From assembly GCF_001619985.1 (NCBI RefSeq), contig NW_017264196.1, forward strand, positions 2,108,001 through 2,172,000: a stretch of DNA of 64,000 bases, written 5' to 3'. This document shows, in pieces, positions 10,734 through 23,100 of the stretch. The stretch is from Xylona heveae TC161. Taxonomy: Eukaryota > Ascomycota > Xylonomycetes > Xylonales > Xylonaceae. Both the position numbers and the translations under genes were made by a program. The first letter of the stretch is position 1; every line of letters begins with the position of its first letter. The notes under the pieces are model-generated. The model had not been told where the DNA came from. It searched no databases and worked only from the letters and a program-made list of their open reading frames with translations.

Positions 10734-11164
10734 TGACTGTGGTAATCTGCCCTGCAATCGACAGGGACGGGTACACAATCTGCAAAACAACAATCTGGCG
10801 CATCGTGTCACGTTGCATCTAATCAGCTTTATCTCTCACTCTGCTGCTGAGCTCAGCCATTTCCTTACTCCCCCCAACCACAATCACAACCCGCCTGTGT
10901 TTCCGTTGCTTCCGCTGGGCGCAATCCCCCACCTCCTCTCCATTAGCTCCGTCCTTTGAAGCGCAGTTTACTCTGAGAGTTTTCCAGGGGTTCAACAGCA
11001 ATCATGAGGCTATATAATGAGCTTGTTCGTCCCTCCTCGAGGACAGCATCATCACATCGTTCCATTATCATTTTCGTGACTTACCCGTCGTCTTTCGACT
11101 CTCAACCTCTCCTGTTGCCCACTCCTGCTTGAGAAAAGCGCAACATAACAAATCCACCGAAACG

Positions 11165-12643
11165 ATGGCCCCCGCTGCTACTTCTCCCAATGCCACCCCT
11201 GCCCCTGTGCAGAAGGGCACTCCGGCTCCTTCCACTCTTTCGAAGCGTTTTGGTAGCCGTGTCATCTTGACTACCTATCCCAAGCAGAGCGGTGTTGAGC
11301 CCTACCCTCTGAACTGGGCGGCCGAGGACCCCGACGAGCGTGGCCCCGTCATTGTCTCTCGCTATGGCAAGACCATGAAGTACCGCAATGCCATCGGTGC
11401 TCACGGCGGTAGCTACATGATTTACAATGCCCTCGCTGTCGCTGGCGGCAACCTGGACATGGATTTCCGTCCCTCGTTCCACAACACCGAGCCCGTCTTT
11501 GACTTCCCTCGCCAGCCGGCCTGGTTCGACAAGACCAAGATTGTGGCCATGGACCCCTTTGGTCACGAAGTCCAGACTCTCTACAAGAAGCACCTTGACG
11601 ATGGTCTCGACATTCGTCCCTCGATCGCCATCACTCGCGCAACCATGCGTGTTGCTGAAATTAGCGAGGCTATCAAGAATGACGTCCTGCCTGTCGATGG
11701 CAACATTGTCCTCAACCGCGACGGTGACGTCCGTGTCACCAAGGTCGCTGTCGAGCCCGTCTGGTATTTGCCCGGCGTCGCTGAGCGTTTCGGTCTCGAC
11801 GAGGGCACTCTCCGTCGTGCTCTCTTTGAACACACTGGCGGTAGCTGGCCTGAGCTCATTACGCGCCCTGATCTCAAGGTCTTCCTGCCTCCCATTGGCG
11901 GTCTGACCGTCTACATCTTCGGTCCTCCGGAGAAGATCTCGGATCCCAATGTCCGTCTGGCCTGCCGTGTCCACGACGAGTGCAATGGTTCCGACGTCTT
12001 CCAGTCCGACATTTGCACGTGCCGCCCCTACCTTGCTTTTGGTATCCAAGAGGCCATTCGCGAAGCCCAGAACGGCGGTAGCGGTATCTGCATCTACTTC
12101 CGCAAGGAGGGTCGTGCTCTCGGTGAAGTGGTCAAGTACCTCGTCTACAACTCGCGCAAGCGCGGCGGTGACACTGCCGACAAGTACTTTCAGCGCACCG
12201 AGAACATTGCTGGCGTCCGCGATGTAAGTTTGACCGCTTTTGTTCCGCATCGAGCGCTCTCTTCTATTGAATCGAGATGCTAACAAATCTACAGATGCGC
12301 TTCCAAGAGCTCATGCCCGACATTCTCCAATGGCTCGGTGTCAAGAAGATTGACCGCATGCTTTCCATGTCCAACATGAAGCACGACGCCATTGTCAAGC
12401 AGGGCATTCCAATCTACGAGCGTGTGCCTATTCCCGACGACATGATCCCCGAGGACTCTCGTGTCGAGATTGACGCCAAGATCCACTCTGGCTACTTCAC
12501 CACCGGCAAGCAGCTCAGCGAGGCTGAGCTTCAGCAGACTCGTGGCCGCGGCTGGGAGAAGTGGGAGGACGTTGCTGTATGTTTCCATGTCCACGATGAG
12601 TCAATGTTGATTTCAATGGCTAACTTGTTGTGAACAGCACTAA
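11165..12643 (+). CDS. URC1: Uracil catabolism protein 1 (URC1, GTP cyclohydrolase II-like)
   Basis: This is a 448-aa homologue of GTP cyclohydrolase II (Urc1; Urg1 in fission yeast), needed for the URC pathway in which uracil is first converted to UMP and the ring then opened. Exons are 11165-12223, 12295-12576 and 12638-12643; the last codes for one histidine and the stop. The C-terminal half holds the cyclohydrolase domain with zinc ligands in the pattern C-x10-C-x-C (ECNGSDVFQSDICTC, near residue 275) followed by GGSGICIYFRKEGRALGEVVKYL and the terminal IPIYERVPIP region. The N-terminal ~200 residues are the Urc1-specific extension. The gene is co-oriented with URC4. Codon bias is very strong and creates a long antisense open frame, which I do not count as a gene. 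Biosynthetic riboflavin RibA is a less likely identity because of the neighbours and the extension. Confidence 0.95.
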
Positions 12644-13934
12644 ACGATTCATGATTCATGATACCCCACGTTTTATCTTTTCTCTTTAATCGAAGTCTCT
12701 TTTCATTGTACATATTTCTGCTTGCCGTTGAGTGTCTGGTTCGGCTAGAGCATTGGATCTGATATTTTCCTTTTGCATACAGCATAGAGCAGAAAAGGCA
12801 TTTGAATGCATCTTGGTGTTGGAGAGGTTGAGAATATATACAATAGAAAACTGATCATCTTCAATTATTCATCGTTGAATGTGTTTATTTTGGTTATATG
12901 TGGCTATAGTGGTAGCGACCACAAACATGGCAAGTCCATGTACTCCGTGAGGGGACTTTTTGAACAATGATAAACACAATTGAACCTTATTCTCAGGCCC
13001 AATCTGTAAATATAAATTCTATATTTTTTCAAACTAAAATCCAATATTCGTGTTTACTTGATTGTGTTCATGACATGTCTAGAAGTCCCTTGATGACGTC
13101 GCTAAACATTGATAATACGAGCACATGCTTCCTTACCGCCTTCGTCGCCGCTTAGGATCATTTCGTACCAGTGACGTGACGTCCACCTTGTTGTTAATCA
13201 ACCATGAGCTGATCATCCTGTCCAGCTCTCATCTTTCCCCCGCGCAAGTTTTCCCAATTCCCTTAATCAACTCGAGCAAGCCCTTGGACAGCTTGAGCTC
13301 CTAGAATAATATTACACGGCCGGCCCCCCCGGTTCGCTTTCCACGGTTGACCAGTTGCACTACCCCGCATAAACCCCCTTTTCCATTTGTTTGTTCCGCT
13401 TTGCCCTTTTCTGCCACCCTCATCGTAACACACAAAACGTGCATTTTTGCATATTTCCATTAACTTATTATTACCTTTCGTATTGCAATAGGAAACTTTA
13501 ATATTAAACCCGTCCAACCATCCCTTTGTATCTCATTTTCCCCTCTCCTCTCCTTCTCCCCCTCCTCTTCCTTTTTCTATCTCCTTGTGCCTTCTACCCT
13601 CGGTCATTGTTCACACGTCATGCTGTGTCGATCGCCGTCTTGCGCATTGCGTTCATCCTCTGCAGTCAAGACCAAAACTTCGAAGCTCATTACTACTTGC
13701 GCGACGAACTCAAGACCAACACCAACACCAACATTCGCAGCAGCAGCAGCAGCAGTACCATTCACGTACAACACTACTACGGCAACGACAACCAAGTCGA
13801 GGAATATTTTAACAGTAACACCATTCTCACCTGCGTCTGCAGCAAACCACCGCAATTGTTCATTATCTTCTGTGAGAATAGATCGACTGCATCATCATCA
13901 TCGTCGTCAGCGATTGCAGCCTCGGACCCAAATC
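12644..13934. other. Intergenic region URC1 to PEBP gene
   Basis: No supportable gene. After the URC1 3' flank the sequence is AT-rich. A CT-rich block (13540-13580) and an ACC/CAG-type trinucleotide repeat (about 13715-13755) lie in the probable leader of the PEBP gene. An in-frame upstream extension of that gene from 13587 is low-complexity and was not used. Confidence 0.5.
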
Positions 13935-15428
13935 ATGTCTCTTGTAAAGCTCCCCTTGCTTGTTCTTGTATTTGTGCTCCTCCTCGAAAGCAGCCATGGT
14001 CTCGTGCATGCAAAGAAACAAGAAGATTCAGTTATTCAAGGCCAGGGCCATCAAGTTACTCCCATTCATCTACAAGACAGTGAGGCTGATCAGACCATTT
14101 TCTTTGGCGATCAGGGAACCATTGGACAGAGTGTGCGCGACGAGTACGTTCCGCTCCTCTCCTCTCCTTGATATATACTTGTTATCTTCCACCAAGCTCT
14201 CGCGCCCGTCCCTCGTAATCCTTCCTGTCGGCTTCTGGATAAAACTCTTTACTTTTTTACAAGCTACCTACCTTGAGAACCACCTCTACGTTGTTACTTC
14301 CAGTCTGAATCAATTGAGGTATATCCCTAACGCGAATGATGTGAAACGTGTAGGTTGAAAAAGAGCAGCATCATTGACGATGGTAAGCTTCACCCACCCT
14401 CTCTTTTCCTCCTCTCTTTTTCCGCATCACATAGCTTCTCCGCAGGGTTGTCACTTCTCTCAATTCAGCTTCCCTTGCGATTTTCCGTTTTCCTCATGCC
14501 GTCATATGCCTTCATCTGCCTTGACCATATCCCTGAATCACCCTGTAAACCAGCACAGCAGTACTAACTAACCAACTAACACATGACAGTAATCGACGAC
14601 TTCCATCCCTCTCTGCTGCTCACAATCACGTATCCCAAATCCAACGTCTCCGCCAATCTCGGCAACACCATCAAGCCCTCTGACGCACAGCAACCCCCCG
14701 TCGTTGAACTGCACTCCTCCGACGGCTCCGCCAGCAGCCACGAGAGCACATACACCCTAGTCATGACCGACCCGGACGCCCCGTCGCGCGAGGACCCCAA
14801 GTGGTCTGAATTCTGCCACTGGATCATCACCAATGTGCCCCTGAGCAATACCAATGGCGGTGCTGGCGCCGGCGCCGCGAAAAGCGCAGAGGCCCAAGAA
14901 TCCGCACACGGATTGAAAGAGATTATCGAATACAAGGGCCCCGCGCCCCCGCCCAAGACGGGAAAGCATCGATATGTGCTTTTGGCATTTGAACATAAAC
15001 ATCATCATCACAACAAGGGAAATACAGGTGGAGGTCCGTCGTCGTCAAGCCATTTGAGCGCGCCGAGTGAGAGGAAGCAGTGGGGAACAGGCAAAGTCCG
15101 ACATGGTGCGCGACAATGGGCCGAGAAGAATGGATTGGTGCCTGTCGGTATGTTATTTCCTTTAACCCATACTTTTCTTTTCTTTTCCTTTTCTTTTTTT
15201 GCTTTTTTGTTTCCTTTCCCCCCTCCCACCCCCTTTCTCTCTCTCTCTCCTCTTTTATTTTCCTTTGTTTTCCTTTGTTTTCCTTTGTTTTTCTTTTTTT
15301 CTTTTTTTCTTTTTTTCCCTCGGTTTTTATTTCCGTGGCAACTCGTGAAATCACATTTGATCCGACTGCTGATAATGACTGGACTGATAGGCGCGAATTT
15401 CTTCTACGCGCAAAACAACGAGCAGTAA
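13935..15428 (+). CDS. Secreted phosphatidylethanolamine-binding protein (PEBP / carboxypeptidase Y inhibitor-like)
   Basis: This is a 277-aa PEBP-family protein. Relatives bind anionic phospholipids or inhibit serine carboxypeptidases and kinases. Exons are 13935-14143, 14354-14382, 14590-15147 and 15391-15428. The 29-nt second exon is required to give VRDELKKSSIIDDVIDDFHPSLLL. Family marks are TLVMTDPDAPSREDPKWSEFCHWIITNVP (from about residue 125), the pocket segment GPAPPPKTGKHRYVLLAFE near 190, and the terminal GANFFYAQN. The N-terminus MSLVKLPLLVLVFVLLLESSHG is a clear signal peptide, which decided the start. Histidine-rich HHHH and glycine/serine loops are inserted in the domain. The last intron (15148-15390) contains an unusually long polypyrimidine tract with repeated TCCTTTG. 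The link to the URC genes next door is positional only. Confidence 0.88.
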
Positions 15429-16237
15429 GCTCCACTGATCGACTGATCCACTGATGATATTAGTCCTTTACTTTCTTATTTTCCCCCCTTCACATTTCTC
15501 GTACTCGGAAGAAAGTGTCAAGTGGAGTGAAACTAGTCCTTGCAAAGGACAGTATGGGAAAGGAAAGGACAGCACGGGAAGGAAAGTATGCAACGGAGAG
15601 TCGAAAAAACAATGGACTTAAGTAGTGCGCATAGTAATGGACTACAAAGAACCGTTTTGTCACTTACGAGATCAAAAGATGATATTATACTGTGATTCAG
15701 CCTGGGGCCACAGATTCAGTGGAAATAGTAGCAATATATATATATATACCATTCAAGAAAAAAAAAAAAAAAAAAGGAAAAAAAAAAAAAACAAAACCCC
15801 ACAGCACAGCACAATGCACAATTCACGCCACGATGCTTGACCAAGCAATGTTTCATTGGACCAAGTAACAAGTAATTTGAACATTTCAAAATGGGCATTC
15901 AACTTTACGACTTTACACTATGAGCAGCATATAAAGTAAAATACAGTCCAGCGATTCACAAATGTAAAAAAAGGAATAAAAAATAAATAGATAAAAATAA
16001 AACTAGACGGAGCAATTCTTTTCATTTTGGCATTGGAAGCGCAGGCCATCACGCTCGCAAGGAAAACAAAAAAGAAAAAGAAAAAGCGATCAGGCGGGAT
16101 CACTGACGAGATGAGACCGAGAGCAAGTACAGAAGTAAAGCAAATATAGAAACAGTGTAGAAATTGATTCAATCATCCTACAAGGAAAAAGGGGGGAAAA
16201 AAAAGCAAATAACAGCGACGTGCCGCAGAGGACGGTT
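15429..16237. other. Convergent intergenic region (PEBP / ABP1 3' ends)
   Basis: No gene visible. It contains an (AT)n run at about 15733-15748 and two A-runs (15758-15775 and 15778-15791), plus a short direct repeat of AAGGACAG near 15540-15580. It probably carries both 3' UTRs. Confidence 0.55.
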
Positions 16238-19093
16238 TTACTCCTCAATCTGGACATAATTGGCAGGGAAGAGACCAGATTTGCCATTGTACTCGCCAAA
16301 CCACCAGTCGTCGTCGGGGAACTCCTACAAAGTGTTGTTAGAAAAGGGGGTGCAATTTGAAGAAGTGGGGCAAAAACTCAGATAAAAATACGAGTGGGAG
16401 GACTTACGACATTGGTAATCTTGGCGCCGTCAGGGAAAGAAAGCTCATTGTCCTCTGCTGCTTCATAGTCGTACATTGCTAGGGCGGTGGCGCCGTGCTG
16501 AGTAGAGCCCACGGCGCCTGGGGCAGGGCCGGCTGGAGGCGCGGCTTCGGCCGCAGGAAAAGGGTGAGGTGGTTCGGGCACAGAGGCATGAGAAGCACCG
16601 CCAGCAGCATGCTCGGCTTCATCGTCCTCGAGAACTTCGACGTAATTGCTGGGGAACAATCCCGTTTCGCCCTTTTCGTTTTGTCCCATCCACCAGTCTT
16701 CGTCAATCATTTCAATGTTTGTAACGTACTGGCTCTCGACGAGATCGATTTCATTGTCTTCGGCCTTTTCGTAGTCGTATTGAATCAGCGCACGCTTGCC
16801 GCCTACGTGAGCGCCGGGGCCGGGGCCAGCGGCTGCCTCGTGGCCAAAGGTAGCTTCTGCAGCAACAGCACCGGCTTCGCGAGCCGTGTCGTGGTGTTCG
16901 GGCTCTTCGGTGAGCTCTTCCTCATGCGGAACAACTTTGGCGAGAGACTCGGTTGGAACGGGAGGTGGGGAGAAGCGCTCGGCCGGGGGCTCAATTTCTG
17001 CGGCCTTACCGCGGCCAACGGGCATGGCAATCTGGATCGGAGAACCAGACCGCATGATTGGAGGCGTGGGAGGTGAAGGGCTGCGTGGCTGCGGTGGCGG
17101 GGTCGGCAACCGCGGTGCAGCCTGAGGAGCAGGTGGTGCCGGTTCCGGCTCAGGTTCAGGCTCCGGCTCAGGCTCATACTCAGGCTCGTGTTCGGGCTCA
17201 GGCGCCCGTGTGGGCAGGCCCGGAATTGGAATGCCTCGTGCAGCGCCTGCATTAGGCTTGGTTGACGCCTCAAGCGGTGGCGGACTCGGCGCGGCAGGCT
17301 CTTCTTCTCTCGGAGGCTGCTTGGGTAGCGCAGGGGCGCCCATGGGCGGCGCGCCTTGGAATCGATCTTTGAGAGAGCCGATACCCGCAGTAGGGGCCGT
17401 GGGTGCCTCTGGCTCCTCTTCTTCATTGTCCTGGCCGGTACGCTGCTGTCCAAGGCTACTCCCAGACTTGCCGGTGTGGGTTGTCTGGACGGGGGCCCAT
17501 GACTTTCCGGTATAGCCACTCTTCCACTCTCCTCCAGAAGGCTGACTGGTCAATGGAGATGCTGGTACACCGTAAGAGGGCGAAGGTTGAGTGTCAGCGG
17601 CTCCACTAGCGGCACGCTGTCGTGCCTTTTTCTCGGCCCAGATCTGTGAAGGTGTTTTACCACCTTCATCGGCAAAGGCTCGACTCGCAGCTCCGACAGC
17701 GGGAGCACCAGCTGTTGCTGCCGCAGGCTTCGCTGCAACCGGTGCAGGTGCCTTTGTTCCTGTGAATGTGCCGGCAGCGCCGCCAAATCTATTAGACACT
17801 TTGGGTTTCGGCAAAGAAGTTAGACGCTCTGAAGTCGAGAACGCAGCTGACCGATCAGCAATAGATTTGGATTGCGGGGGTTCTGCGCTGGAAGCAGGAG
17901 GTGCGCTTGGGAGAGAAGGAGCATCCTCGGACGGTGGCTGAGCCTTTGCCCTAATCGCTGCAATGTCTACTTTACCGACAGGCTCATAGGAGCCCTTGAC
18001 GGCAGTAGGGCGATCATCGGAGAGGTTTCCAGATTCTTGCGCCTGCCGACGGATGGCAGCAATGTCGACTTTACCAACAGGCTGGTAGCCGCCCCTGACG
18101 ACATCGCTTGCGCCGGAGCCGCTCTCTTCCCGTTCTGCCGAAAACCGGGACGGCTCAGGCTTTTGCGAGGTGAGCTCTCTCATATTGACCTTTGTAGGTT
18201 TGTATGCCGACTCAACCTTTTCCAATTGAGTTCGAGTTACAGGTGGCGCATCCTCACCCCATCCATCCTCATCGGTGTTAGCAGGTTTGGACGGCCGAGA
18301 CCCGGCAAGAGGATTGAACCCAGGTGCGGAACCGCCAACTCGGGTAGGTGTATACGCTTGACTGGGCTTGGGTGGGTGTGGTGGGGGGACGCTGGATGGT
18401 GCAGATGGCTGTGATTCTAGGTTTGAGGAGTATTTTGAGCCCGAGGAGTCTGCAACCTTCTGAATTATGCCCTCTGGGGATAGATGGTCCGCAGAACGAG
18501 CAGTGATCTGGACATGATATCCCTGATGAGCCGTGTCAGTAGAGTGAAAACAGAGTGGGGAAGATGCCATCTATACATGAAGAAGTTTGGATACAGCTGC
18601 CAAATGACTGGTAAAGTATCCTTTGGTCCGCTCGGGGACACCCTCTCCGCACTGAGAAACGGAACATCAGCTGCCACACCCGTCTTTCGCAATCCGAAGA
18701 TACATACCCACGCAATCAGAACGTTCTTTGGAAGGCCGGTATTGGGATCCCGGACTTTGACGAACGCAAATTGGACTTTACCATCGGAGAATTCTTCAAT
18801 CAAATCCGCCAGCTCGCCATCTAGTAGTATCCATGGTTTAGCCACTTTTATTCTATTGTCAAGCTTGCTTTCGAAGGACTCTTACCACCAGATGTTTGGA
18901 CTTTCAAAACACTTTCCTTTCCACCAGCATTCGGCTGGAAGGCATTCACGAGCGGAGCAGAGACTGAAAATAGAGCCCAAACTCCGTAGGTTGGCGAGTT
19001 GGCAGACGTTCCCGACGGAGGCGGGGCATTGACCACCGATTGGTAGCTCCTTGAGATAGACGCGCCATTTGTAGAAAGGTTGAGAGAAGCCAT
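16238..19093 (-). CDS. ABP1: Actin-binding protein ABP1/drebrin-like (ADF-H, two SH3 domains)
   Basis: This is an 865-aa cortical-actin adaptor that couples actin patches, Arp2/3 and endocytosis. Exons, 5' to 3', are 18886-19093, 18708-18820, 18577-18651, 16408-18522 and 16238-16324. The ADF-homology domain fills about residues 5-145 (DGKVQFAFVKVRDPN, LIAWCGEGVPERTKGYF, HGYHVQITARS). Next come a WGED-containing acidic motif, two copies of PVGKVDIAAIR (near 282 and 315), a long proline-rich stretch with a Glu-Pro run, and two SH3 domains: near 706-760 (ALIQYDYE...DEDWWMG...GLFPSNYV) and 808-865 (ALAMYDYE...DDDWWFG...GLFPANYV). Yeast Abp1 has a single SH3; two is common in filamentous fungi. 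The downstream ATG of two in-frame candidates (19093 rather than 19117) was used. It is divergent from the F-box gene. Confidence 0.93.
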
Positions 19094-20100
19094 TTTTATC
19101 GGATTGGTAGCTTTCAATGAGGTATGAAGCCTCAGGTGGGGTTCAAGCAGTGCAGGTCATAAGACAAAGTAGGCAGAATAGTAGCGGGGATCGAGGAGAG
19201 GATCGAGGCAAGCCGGCCTGTGAAGGGACAAAATTTTAACGGCAGGAGCTTGACCAGATCCGACTTCGAACTGTGAAAATGGTTTGAGAAGCGTATGAGG
19301 AGAAGAATGGAAGCGTTTCGTCCCCTGAATGTTTGGACAGATGGAACAAGATCCAAGGGGAAGCTGACGTTGGCTGTGGCTGTGGCTGAGGAGTGTGGCT
19401 TATTGTTTGTGGAGCTGCGTAAGTTGATGAGGCTGAAGCTCTTAGCTTGATTCGGCAGCTAACTCGATCCAGCTCTTGATAAATGATTGTTTAGTCATCA
19501 ATAGCATCATCGCCGACTCAGCCACGTGATGCTCCCCCAGTTGAAAGTGAGGCGGTGTGTTTCCCGTATTGTAATTGGCCCACCTAACTCACCTACCGGT
19601 CGCGGGCCAACTTTGTTACGCAGGGAATCACCTCCAAACTATGCACAACAACCCACCACAAATAACCTCTCAACCCACCTTGTCCTTTGTGCCCATTCAA
19701 CAGGGAAAGGCTAGCCCAAATACAATTTTGTTTTCTGACATATGTCTGTTCTGTTCCTGCACATTTATTGAGGCTTTTTAGCCCATATCTCATTTCTCCC
19801 GGTCACGTTTAGGCTGGACATGATTTCTCTGAGACTTCGCTGAGGGAGTCCTTGTGTTTCTTCTTCTTTTGCTGTCTCGTTCACCTAGCGAAGAGTCTGC
19901 TCTAGACCCTCCGCTATTCGCTTTGCACGGCTTCTTCTGAAGACGACTGTCTTTTTCTCGGACCGCCTTCAGGTCCTTCTGCTCTCTGATAGAAGAGAGG
20001 TTGCTTTCATGTCCGCGTTTTGCTCTCGTTCGGGTGACGTGGGCTCTCTGCTTCTCGTGTCTCTTTTCTGTTTCCGCGCATTCTGGTCGCGGATACCGTC
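19094..20100. promoter_or_regulatory. Divergent promoter region ABP1 / F-box gene
   Basis: About 1 kb between two divergent start codons, with no gene. CT-rich blocks precede the F-box gene (19850-20090). Short frames on both strands lack motifs. Confidence 0.5.
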
Positions 20101-23100
20101 ATGACGGGGGAGTCAAGGGTCGATGACTCTCCTGCAAGCAATGCAAGCTCTTCTTCTTCTTCTTCTTCTTCTAACTTATACTCAGCCTCGGAGCCGGGTG
20201 CTGGGAAGCTAGACTCTCCAAGCCCACAGATTCCACGACCATTAGCAGATGATTTTCAATTACCATCAGAAGACGACAAGGACCCTTCAAGTGACCTTGG
20301 CCTTTCGCCCACAACCGGTCGTCTCAGTCAAGTACGCCCACAGAGCGTCCTGGATACTGGTGGCTCAGCGACCCAGACCAATAATAAGCGGAAATGGGCT
20401 GGAGATTCGACAGCGCACACCGGCGCACAGGGCACCAATTCCAATGCGCAGGGGTATCTCTTGAGTGATGGAGATGCTTCCAGAAAAGCCAATGCGTTAT
20501 CTGCCAACGATCGTGACAATGCTGATCCTGAATGGAACGAACAGACCCAATTTAGACGTGTGAAACGCAGGGCCACGTCAAGGGGATCCGCTCCTGTCTT
20601 TAGCCGGAATGGAACACAGGATGGTCCGAGCTGTATTCCATATGATAGGTCCCAATTGCCCGGAGAGATATGGCAGCATATTTTTACCCTTTTGCCACCG
20701 GTCACGCTGGGCCGCATGCTACGTGTCAATAAAACTTTGCGCTCCTACCTCGTCCCAGAGCTGCACACTGAACCGAGCTCTGTGACTCCAGGTCTTCTGG
20801 AATGGCAAAGATCCGACGCCATTTGGGCCTCGTCGCGGAAACTATTCCACCCCGGTCTACCCAGACCTCTCCGACAGCTTTCAGAAGTAGAGATGTGGAG
20901 ACTTTTGCTTGGGAGCCGTTGCCAGTTTTGTGCACAATCCAAAACACCGTGCTCCTATGACACCGCGCAGGATCCTTGGACGGTCGGACCTGGGTCAGAC
21001 GGCGTACGCGTAATCTGGCCGTTCGGAGTTCGAAGCTGTAGTTCTTGCTTTCAGCTTAGGAGTGAGAAGGTCTGATTTAAAATTTCCTTTACTGCGGAGA
21101 AATTAAAGGACGGTTATTGATATTTGTTCCAGGAAATCACCGTGTTGTTTTCCTCCAATATCCCTTCCTTTGTTTTGCCGGCTCTCCCTTTCGTCCTTTT
21201 CGCTCAGACAGAAAATGTGATCCTCTCAGTCACGCTGCAAAACGGGACGCCACCCTCTTCGTTGCAGATGACTAAATACTTCTACAAACCGCACATTGAG
21301 GAGATACGACGTCGATTCGACGAGGTGAAATCCCTTGGTCAAGCCGCTGCTGAGGAATGGATGAAAGGACTTGAGGGAAATGGAAGAGAACATGTCAATG
21401 ATGCTTCCCGTTGGGAACGTTGGGAGATGAAAAGCGGCTTTCGGGATCTCAATGCTCAGATTGATCGCTTTAACTATCCTCAAGAAGCCCGAGGCAACCT
21501 GGGTTTACCCTTGTTAGTTGCCACCCATTTCAGTCCGGCTAATAGCCCACTTGATAGCACCCCTTCAATGGCCGAACAAGTAATCCCAGAGGGCCTCGTT
21601 CAGGATCCATTGCGGACCGCAGGTACGGATACCGCCTCCAGTCGTCTTAATTCGCACGTATGCTCTCTTTCCGAGGAGCGTTTGTTGCGTGGGCGACTTG
21701 TATATAGACCATATCGTACGCTAACAATTTCTTGCAGCTTCGGCTTCAACTCTTCATTCTCCCACCATCCCACCGCTCCTTGCTTCTGGTCATTCTGAAC
21801 CTGGTGTTTTCAACGCGTCACGAGTTGAACGTAGCATCCACGACATCAATGAAGCCAAAGGGGCTCGTAGAGCAGAGATCGAGAAACGCTGTATGGAAAT
21901 TATACCTCCTTTGCTACCTAATGTGTTGAGTCACATGGAAACTTTTCAAGCTGCTGTACAAATACCCGCTCCGCTCACTGATAATGCGTGGCGCGTTCTC
22001 AAGCCTCGTCTTCTTGCGCAGAGAGAGCTGGCTGAACGACGAGAAGACGAGCGTACTGCACACACCCGCACTTCTCAGGCTAAAGTTGAAGAGAGGAAAC
22101 AGCAGGAAGCTCAGCTCAAGGAAGCGAAAGAATTGATTGACCGCGAATGGGAGGAAATTCAAGGACCTATTCGCCAACGGCTTGCACAATTCGCTGACGA
22201 GATCATCAAAAATTCGTGGGCCGATGGTCGCGCCATCACAAAAGAAAAGAGTCCAAAGTTCGCAGCCGAAATTCTCCTACATGTTCGAAAAAGCTTTTAC
22301 GACGAGATTGCCAAAGAGGACGAAGCGGCCCGTGAAAGGGGCCAAGAGCCAAAGCTTGACCCTCCTGAAGGACCACCAACCCGCAGGCTCATGTTAGAGA
22401 ATATGAAATGGGTATTTGACGTAAAAATCAAACCACTGACGGAGCAATTTCGAAAGGAGCTCTTCCTTTGTAATGGCTGCGAGAACAACTCGAAATTCTA
22501 TGGCTTCGAAGGTGTTGTTCAACATTTTGCTGCTAAGCATACTAACGCACTCAGTTTGGGAAGCATTGTTGTCCACTGGCGCGCCGAGTGGCCAGAACAC
22601 CCTCCTTTTCATCCTGACCCGAGCGCAGCTAAAGCGGCATATTACGCCGCACCTCCACCAACTTCTCATGGCCCTCTCTCGAACGCAACCTTTAATTATA
22701 CCCCATATTCTCAGCCACCTATACAAGGCCCGCATATCGCACTTCATGGACACAGTTCCCATGGCTATTCCCAGTATAGTCCAGGACCATACAGACAACC
22801 GCCTTTTATGGATCAATATCCGGCCCAGTCTCATGGGCCTTTTCCTCCGCCCCCTTTACCAGTCAGTGTGCAAGGGTACCAGGGCCAGGCTCATCCTTAT
22901 TCGGGGTCCCAATTTCCATATCCACGTGGTCCACCAAATCTAGCCGGATTCCAAGGAGGACCACTTCCATTTCAACCTGGACAACAAGGGTATGAAGCTT
23001 TTCATTCACCTTATCAACCGCAGGCCCAGAGAATGTATGGCTCTCCGCATCCGCGCCAAGGATTTCCAGCTCCGGCCGTGCCAAAGGATACTATAAGCCC

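Larger units (their letters stand above)
9707..11164. other. Intergenic region URC4 to URC1, including the URC1 promoter
   Basis: No gene is visible in 1.46 kb. The first 400 nt are AT-rich (3' flank of URC4). A GATA cluster and a (CA)n run are listed separately. The stretch 10840-11164 is rich in C and T and should contain the URC1 core promoter and leader. The + frame 10448-10822 has no family motifs. Confidence 0.55.

Noticed and set aside
11102-12286. 394-codon open frame antisense to URC1
   Set aside because: It mirrors the strongly biased codons of URC1, has no family motif and no splice or start logic of its own.
13587-13934. In-frame extension upstream of the PEBP signal peptide
   Set aside because: Low-complexity Thr/Ala/His sequence from a microsatellite leader; it would bury a clear signal peptide.
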